Shown piece by piece: positions 63,238-64,000 of a stretch of 64,000 nt of DNA. Below the pieces are notes generated by a model, which was given only the letters and a program-made list of their open reading frames with translations, did no database searches and was not told the DNA's origin. The DNA is from Haliscomenobacter sp. (GTDB lineage: Bacteria; Bacteroidota; Bacteroidia; Chitinophagales; Saprospiraceae). The stretch is taken from contig JADJPL010000016.1 in assembly GCA_016713275.1 (NCBI GenBank), positions 1-64,000 on the forward strand, given 5' to 3'. The position numbers and the translations under genes are program-made. Numbering within the stretch: the stretch's first letter is position 1; each line of letters opens with the position of its first letter.

Positions 63238-64000
63238 CTACCCTTTGCGAAACACATACACCAGGGAACTGGAGCGATCGATACGGAACCAACTCCGGAA
63301 CGTAGACCATTTCCCTGCCACGCCAGCGCGGACCATACCCCAAAGTCCGGATCCCTTGTATTTTTCGCTCAGCAGCGCCACGTAAAACGGATCCAGGGGC
63401 AGGCGCTTTTTACCGGTAAGGCGAAAACCGGCTTCCTCCGCCAGCGAAATCAGCGTGCCGGGCCGGAAATGCCACAAGTGGCGGGGCACGTCGTACGCCG
63501 CCCAGTATGGGCCGTAGAACGCCGCATCGGTGGAGGTGAAATTCGGCACCGCGATCACCAGAGCGCCGTTGGGCTCGAGGAGTTCGGCGATGCGGGCCAG
63601 GTAGGCCTTGGGGTCGTGCACATGTTCGAGCACGTGCCACATCGTGACGATACCATAAGGGCCGGGAAAAGTCCCGCCCAGAAACTCCTCCGGGGTGTAG
63701 ACGTCCAATCCGAACTGGCGCTGCCCGAACGCCCTGGCTTTGTCGTCCACCTCCACGCCGGCGACCTCGTAGCCATGCTCCTGGAGGTGATGCAGGAAAT
63801 AGCCCGTGCCGCAGCCCACGTCGAGCAAGCGGCGCGAAGGGTGCGCTGCGGCGATCATCCGGCGCTTGCTGCCCAGCATATACCCCCGGGCCAGGTGGTA
63901 GACCGAATTGATCAGCCCCTTGCGGGTATCGCTGTGGGAGATATAGTCTTCGCTCTGGTAGAAGGCGCCAATGTCGGCAGGCCCCGGCGCGTCCTGCGTA
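63238..64000 (-). CDS. Class I SAM-dependent methyltransferase (partial, 5' end outside window)
   Basis: At least 253 residues; the frame stays open to the window edge, so the N-terminus is missing. An internal Met at 63879 is not the start, because coding-like sequence (FYQSEDYISHSDTRKGL) continues upstream. The SAM-binding motif LLDVGCGTGYF is followed by an acidic loop VAGVEVDDKA, WHVLEHVHDP and VPNFTSTDA, as in Methyltransf_11/23 proteins. The opening QSEDYISH is typical of a Bacteroidota methyltransferase group found near polysaccharide genes. The substrate is unknown. Confidence 0.87.
   Translation of the reverse strand, partial: TQDAPGPADIGAFYQSEDYISHSDTRKGLINSVYHLARGYMLGSKRRMIAAAHPSRRLLDVGCGTGYFLHHLQEHGYEVAGVEVDDKARAFGQRQFGLDVYTPEEFLGGTFPGPYGIVTMWHVLEHVHDPKAYLARIAELLEPNGALVIAVPNFTSTDAAFYGPYWAAYDVPRHLWHFRPGTLISLAEEAGFRLTGKKRLPLDPFYVALLSEKYKGSGLWGMVRAGVAGKWSTFRSWFRIDRSSSLVYVFRKG

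Overview
The window looks like chromosomal DNA of a Bacteroidota bacterium, most likely a Saprospiria/Lewinella-like lineage. The lineage is inferred from type IX secretion tails on secreted enzymes, a CarboxypepD_reg/plug/beta-barrel receptor, promoters with the TAnnTTTG -7 box, a tRNA gene without encoded CCA, and unusual low-complexity tandem repeats between genes. The theme is plant cell-wall and sugar catabolism.

Layout. 1-7.2 kb: small secreted proteins, a beta-helix T9SS protein, a TonB remnant, a TonB-dependent-type outer-membrane protein and an M20 hydrolase. 7.2-12 kb: a corrinoid methyl-transfer operon (UroD-like methyltransferase, corrinoid protein, homocysteine S-methyltransferase, MetH-type activation domain) divergent from an MFS transporter. 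12.4-16.8 kb: an SRPBCC-GyrI fusion, an LRR membrane protein, a CPBP protease and a lipoprotein. 17-22 kb: a double class II aldolase, two GntR regulators, and an NCS1 permease with a coupled mini-protein. 22.3-29.8 kb: L-rhamnose catabolism (aldolase-dehydrogenase fusion, isomerase, kinase) followed by lutABC, which would take rhamnose through lactate to pyruvate. 29.9-42.8 kb: glucuronoxylan utilisation (uxuA, LacI regulator, GH10, GH67, SDR, GH3, xylB, xylA) without SusC/SusD. 42.9-48.6 kb: four same-strand genes, GH127 plus three 4-hydroxyproline catabolic enzymes, which together suggest use of plant hydroxyproline-rich glycoprotein. 48.7-54.5 kb: an FKBP, a papain-like protease with four C-terminal repeats, secreted proteins and tRNA-Ser(CGA). 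54.5-64 kb: a GH5 T9SS glycanase, an M14 peptidase, a 0.7-kb 8-bp repeat array, an mhqO/mhqD-like pair, an outer-membrane protein and a methyltransferase cut by the window end.

Two general features stand out. First, intergenic repeats are abundant: 9-bp and 8-bp tandem arrays that start at, or include, the stop codon of the preceding gene and point in its direction; perfect palindromes at convergent gene ends; three copies of a ~157-bp hairpin element plus a solitary end; and a ~135-bp dispersed repeat. Second, at least a dozen genes carry a single frameshift, mostly one base in a short homopolymer. Correcting that base restores a full family member each time, which points to sequencing or assembly error rather than gene decay. 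Frameshifted genes are listed here as one CDS with the break position.
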